9,011 bases of DNA from JAISGQ01 sp045604945 (GTDB lineage: Bacteria; Bacillota; Clostridia; Oscillospirales; Acutalibacteraceae), in contig JAZUPA010000163.1 of the NCBI GenBank assembly GCA_045604945.1, positions 1 through 9,011 on the forward strand, in the 5' to 3' direction. This document shows positions 6,417 through 9,011 of the stretch, piece after piece (within the stretch, counting starts at the first letter, position 1; each line of letters begins with the position of its first letter). The position numbers and the translations under genes are program-made. Under the pieces are notes generated by a model that saw only the letters and a program-made list of their open reading frames with translations, did not search any database and was not told where the DNA came from.

Positions 6417-7601
6417 GTGAAAACACTTATCGAGATTTATGATGAAGAATCGGTATTGAACCTTGTGACCACCTGTGCGGCAAATCCTGAAACTGTGGTT
6501 ATGCTGGGCGGCGAGCGGCTGGCAGATGAGCTGCTTCGCAGCAGACAGAAAGGCTTTCTGCGCCGCAGAAAGTCAGACACAAAAATAGAGTACAAGCTTT
6601 GCAACATAAATGACTGCACCTCGATTATCGAAGCTCTTGCAGAGATAACAGAGGAGCATCAGGACTGCGTTATTGATGTATCGGGAGGCAATGACCTTGC
6701 TCTTGTAGCCTGCGGAATGTTTGCGGAAAGCTGCGATGTTCCCCTTATGCGCCTTGATGAAGAACGCGGATGCTTTGCTGATGTCCGTGCCTTCCCCGAG
6801 GCGGAAAAGCTTACTCTGCCTGTTTTCTCCATTGAGGATATGATTGCCATGACAGGTGCAGGCGTCCTGCGCAACGGCAGAATATCCGCAGAGGATATAG
6901 ATGATGAACTCAGAAGGGATACCTTCATTCTCTGGGATATCTTCATGGATTACTATTCCTCGTGGCATAAGTACACCCTTTTCTTCCATTCTGCCGACGA
7001 AGATAAAGAAGATATGCTCAGCGTGGATACCGAAATAATCTACAACGGAGAAAAGAGCAACTGCCCCTCAGCTCTGCTGGACAGACTTGAGAGGGAAGGC
7101 TTTATCACAGACTGCAGAATCACACAGGAAAGGGTAAAATTCCGTTATAAGAATGCTGTTACCCGTTATATGCTCAGGGACAGAGGCTCTGTGCTGGAGC
7201 TTATGACCTACTGCAGAATGACCGAATGCGGTCTCTTTGACGATGTTGATATCAGTGTTATCATCGACTGGGACGGCAGAGGAGATTCCGAGACCACCAA
7301 CGAGATAGATATTATGGCGGTGAAAGGACTTACAACCTATTTCATATCCTGCAAGAGCGCAAAGCCCGACAATCTCAGCAGCGAGTATCTTTATGAGATT
7401 GACACAATGGCTCACCGACTGGGGGGCAGATATGCACAGCCTGTTCTGGTCACTGCGGTAAGCAATATCCGCAGCACCGCTCCCTCCATGTGGGAGAGAG
7501 CCCATGATATGAGGGTCATCATATCCGATGAGCGTTATCTTGAAAACGGCAAGCTGGGCGAGCTTCTGGTAAATTACAAGAGAAAGCCTCCCAGAAAGTG
7601 A
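6417..7601 (+). CDS. CARF/DUF1887 (Card1/Can2-like) putative nuclease
   Basis: The protein has 394 residues and begins at GTG 6417, nine bases after GAGAGG and five bases after the upstream stop. The N-terminal part (about 1-150) looks like the Rossmann-type CARF sensor of this family, with VVMLGGERLADELL (27-40) and CVIDVSGGNDLALVACGMF (84-102). A middle winged-helix-like linker spans about 160-250. The C-terminal part (about 255-375) matches the DUF1887 restriction-endonuclease-like fold: GSVLELMTY with Glu261, TNEIDIM with Asp298, YFISCKS with Lys313, then a Gly-Gly-containing helix (RLGGRYA) and PVLVTA. Card1/Can2 enzymes of type III CRISPR systems bind cyclic tetra-adenylate and cut single-stranded DNA or RNA. 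Here the usual Glu of the E-x-K pair is Ser311, so the catalytic set is not canonical. No CRISPR array or cas gene is nearby, so the activating signal is unknown. Family membership is fairly secure; nuclease activity is inference. Confidence 0.8.
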   Translation: MKTLIEIYDEESVLNLVTTCAANPETVVMLGGERLADELLRSRQKGFLRRRKSDTKIEYKLCNINDCTSIIEALAEITEEHQDCVIDVSGGNDLALVACGMFAESCDVPLMRLDEERGCFADVRAFPEAEKLTLPVFSIEDMIAMTGAGVLRNGRISAEDIDDELRRDTFILWDIFMDYYSSWHKYTLFFHSADEDKEDMLSVDTEIIYNGEKSNCPSALLDRLEREGFITDCRITQERVKFRYKNAVTRYMLRDRGSVLELMTYCRMTECGLFDDVDISVIIDWDGRGDSETTNEIDIMAVKGLTTYFISCKSAKPDNLSSEYLYEIDTMAHRLGGRYAQPVLVTAVSNIRSTAPSMWERAHDMRVIISDERYLENGKLGELLVNYKRKPPRK

Positions 7602-7615
7602 AAGGATTGAATAAA

Positions 7616-8844
7616 ATGAAAAAGCGTATTCTTACATTGATTCTGGCACTGGTTATGTGTCTTTCGCTGTTTGGCTGCGGAGTAACCGAAACATCTGAGG
7701 ATGAGGTAACCGTAGTCATCGCCAATGCAGGCGTAAATGTAGAGCCCATAGAAAATCTCAGCACCGATTTTGTCATGGGTGCTGATGTATCCTCCTATCT
7801 TGCTCTTGAGAAGTCAGGAGTAAAGTTTTACGACAGGGACGGCAACGAGAGAGACCTCTTTGAAATTCTTGAAGAAGCAGGAATCAATACTATCCGTGTC
7901 CGTCTTTTCAATGACCCCTACAATGCTGAGGGCAGCACCTACGGAGCAGGAACCTGCGACCTTGCAACCGTTACCCAGATAGGTATGAGAGCGACAAAGG
8001 CGGGGCTCGGAGTTATGGTTGACTTCCATTATTCCGATTTCTGGGCAGACCCGGGAAAGCAGAATTCCCCCAAGGCATGGGCAGAGATGAGCCTTGAAGA
8101 CAAAACCGACGCACTTTACAGCTTTACATACGACTGCCTTACCCACATGAAGAATGCGGGAGTAAACATCACCTATGTGCAGGTGGGCAACGAGATAACC
8201 TCAGGCATGGCAGGCGAATACAACGACAACAAGTATATTCTCTGCAAGGCAGGCTGCGAGGCAGTCAAAGCTGTTGACCCCTCCATTCAGAGAATAATTC
8301 ACTTCACAAACCCCGAAAAGCAGAATTTTGAGGGCTACGCAAAGGCACTTGAAAAGGCAGGGGTTGAGTATGAGGTTTTCGCGTCCTCCTACTATTCCTA
8401 CTGGCACGGCACTCTTGAAAACTTCACATCAAAGCTCAAGGGAGTTGCCGATAAGTACGGCAAAAAGGTAATGTGTACCGAAACCGCATGGGCATGGACA
8501 TGGGATGACGGCGACGGACAGAGAAACGTTGCCTATGAGGGCAGAGAATGGCTGGATGCTTCTGCTTACGATATAAGTGTTCAGGGACAGGCAGACGCAC
8601 TTCATGACATTATTGAGGCAGTCGCCAACGTTGGCGATGCAGGCGTAGGCGTCTGCTGGTGGGAGATTGCGTGGGTTCCCGTAAATGATGTCAGCACCCT
8701 GACAGGCACTGAGCGTGATGAGATGATAGAAAAGAATCGCATTGCGTGGGAAGAAAACGGTGCAGGCTGGGCAACAGAAGCGGCACAGGAATTTGATGCA
8801 TCCTCCGTGGGCTGCTACGGCGGCAGCGAGTGGGATAATCAGAC
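7616..8844 (+). CDS. GH53 endo-beta-1,4-galactanase lipoprotein, 3' end missing
   Basis: This secreted enzyme should cut the beta-1,4-galactan side chains of type I arabinogalactan and pectin. Residues 1-21 are a lipoprotein signal (MKKRILTLI..., lipobox LFGC with Cys21), so it is probably lipid-anchored outside the cell. The GH53 barrel spans about 52 to the end: VMGADVSSYLALE, INTIRVRLFNDPY, GLGVMVDFHYSDFWADPGKQ, the acid/base Glu193 in VQVGNEITSG, the nucleophile Glu289 in MCTETAWAWT, and GVCWWEIAWVP. I chose ATG 7616 because AAAGGA lies nine bases upstream; the in-frame GTG at 7598 would add six residues before the signal. Genomic coding sequence ends at 8844 within SEWDNQ. The following codons (8846 to a TAA at 8882-8884) are adapter and must be discarded. 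GH53 relatives normally continue about 15 residues more, and extra domains could follow. It lies 14 bases after the Card1-like gene with no terminator between. Confidence 0.95.
8761..8844. repeat. Genomic copy of the 84-base insert duplicated at the right end
   Basis: Bases 8761-8843 are identical to 8929-9011, and an adapter follows 8844 directly. This copy is continuous with the GH53 gene and so is the genuine one. The insert of the offending library circle was about 84 bases. Confidence 0.92.
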
Positions 8845-8928
8845 AAGTCGGAGGCCAAGCGGTCTTAGGGAGACAATGTCATAAATCAACTCCTTGGCTC
8901 ACAGAACGACATGGCTACGATCCGACTT
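8845..8928. other. MGI/BGI (DNBSEQ) library adapter, inverted relative to 95-178
   Basis: Positions 8845-8876 begin AAGTCGGAGGCCAAGCGGTC and match the forward adapter, with one substitution (G instead of A at 8870). Positions 8877-8886 are TGTCATAAAT, the reverse complement of the left-end tag. Positions 8887-8928 are the reverse complement of the second adapter, ending GCTACGATCCGACTT. The reading frame of the GH53 gene continues into it by chance up to a TAA at 8882-8884. Confidence 0.97.
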
Positions 8929-9011
8929 TGCAGGCTGGGCAACAGAAGCGGCACAGGAATTTGATGCATCCTCCGTGGGCTGCTACGGCGGCAGCGAGTG
9001 GGATAATCAGA
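8929..9011. repeat. Artefactual duplicate of 8761-8843 at contig end
   Basis: These 83 bases repeat the 3' part of the GH53 gene exactly, after the adapter. As at the left end, this is read-through around a short circular insert. It should not be annotated as a second gene fragment. Confidence 0.93.

Noticed and set aside
95..8928. Inverted 84-base blocks at both ends, resembling terminal inverted repeats of a large transposon
   Set aside because: They match sequencing adapter arms around an index, no transposase or recombinase is present, and the flanking direct repeats are 83-94 bases and differ between the two ends, unlike target-site duplications.
1..9011. CRISPR array or cas genes accompanying the Card1-like gene
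   Set aside because: No regularly spaced repeats and no Cas-like protein are visible. The only repeats are the two adapter-linked duplications and short inverted repeats.

Overview
This 9,011-base window looks like a complete metagenomic contig from a gut- or rumen-type member of the Clostridia (Bacillota), most likely in or near the Ruminococcus/Oscillospiraceae group. The taxonomic guess rests on group II xylose isomerase, a surface-anchor-like protein tail, sigma-A promoters, AGGAGG-type ribosome binding sites, and the mix of a GH53 galactanase lipoprotein with a Card1-like protein. No marker gene confirms it.

Both ends are library artefacts. An 84-base block at 95-178 and its inverse at 8845-8928 match, from memory, the two MGI/BGI (DNBSEQ) adapter arms around a 10-base index. 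The index is the same at both ends, ATTTATGACA on the left and its reverse complement on the right. Each block is flanked by two identical copies of the neighbouring genomic sequence (1-94 = 185-278; 8761-8843 = 8929-9011). This is the pattern expected when a read runs around a short circularised insert. The trustworthy genomic sequence is about 179-8844.

Region by region: (i) 186-266 is the 3' end of a plus-strand gene with a surface-anchor-like tail, followed by a bidirectional terminator. (ii) On the minus strand, 3106 down to 334 holds an XRE/TPR-type regulator overlapping an ABC half-transporter by 11 bases. The transporter frame is broken by one in-frame TGA between its Walker A and signature motifs. 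(iii) On the minus strand, 4582 to 3263 is xylA with its own promoter and terminator. (iv) A 357-base AT-rich divergent region carries the xylA promoter and, on the plus strand, a promoter with consensus -35 and -10 boxes. (v) From that promoter a tight plus-strand run of four genes extends to the right end: a membrane-anchored VanY-like (M15B) protein with two altered active-site positions, a compact QueG-like double 4Fe-4S protein, a CARF/DUF1887 (Card1/Can2-like) putative nuclease, and a GH53 endo-galactanase lipoprotein cut off by the adapter.

The genes do not form one obvious pathway. XylA and GH53 suggest use of plant polysaccharides. The XRE/ABC pair looks like a self-regulated export module. 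The main biological oddity is a Card1-like protein, from a family best known as a type III CRISPR ancillary nuclease, in a possible operon with a cell-wall peptidase homologue and a QueG-like protein, with no CRISPR array or cas gene in the window.
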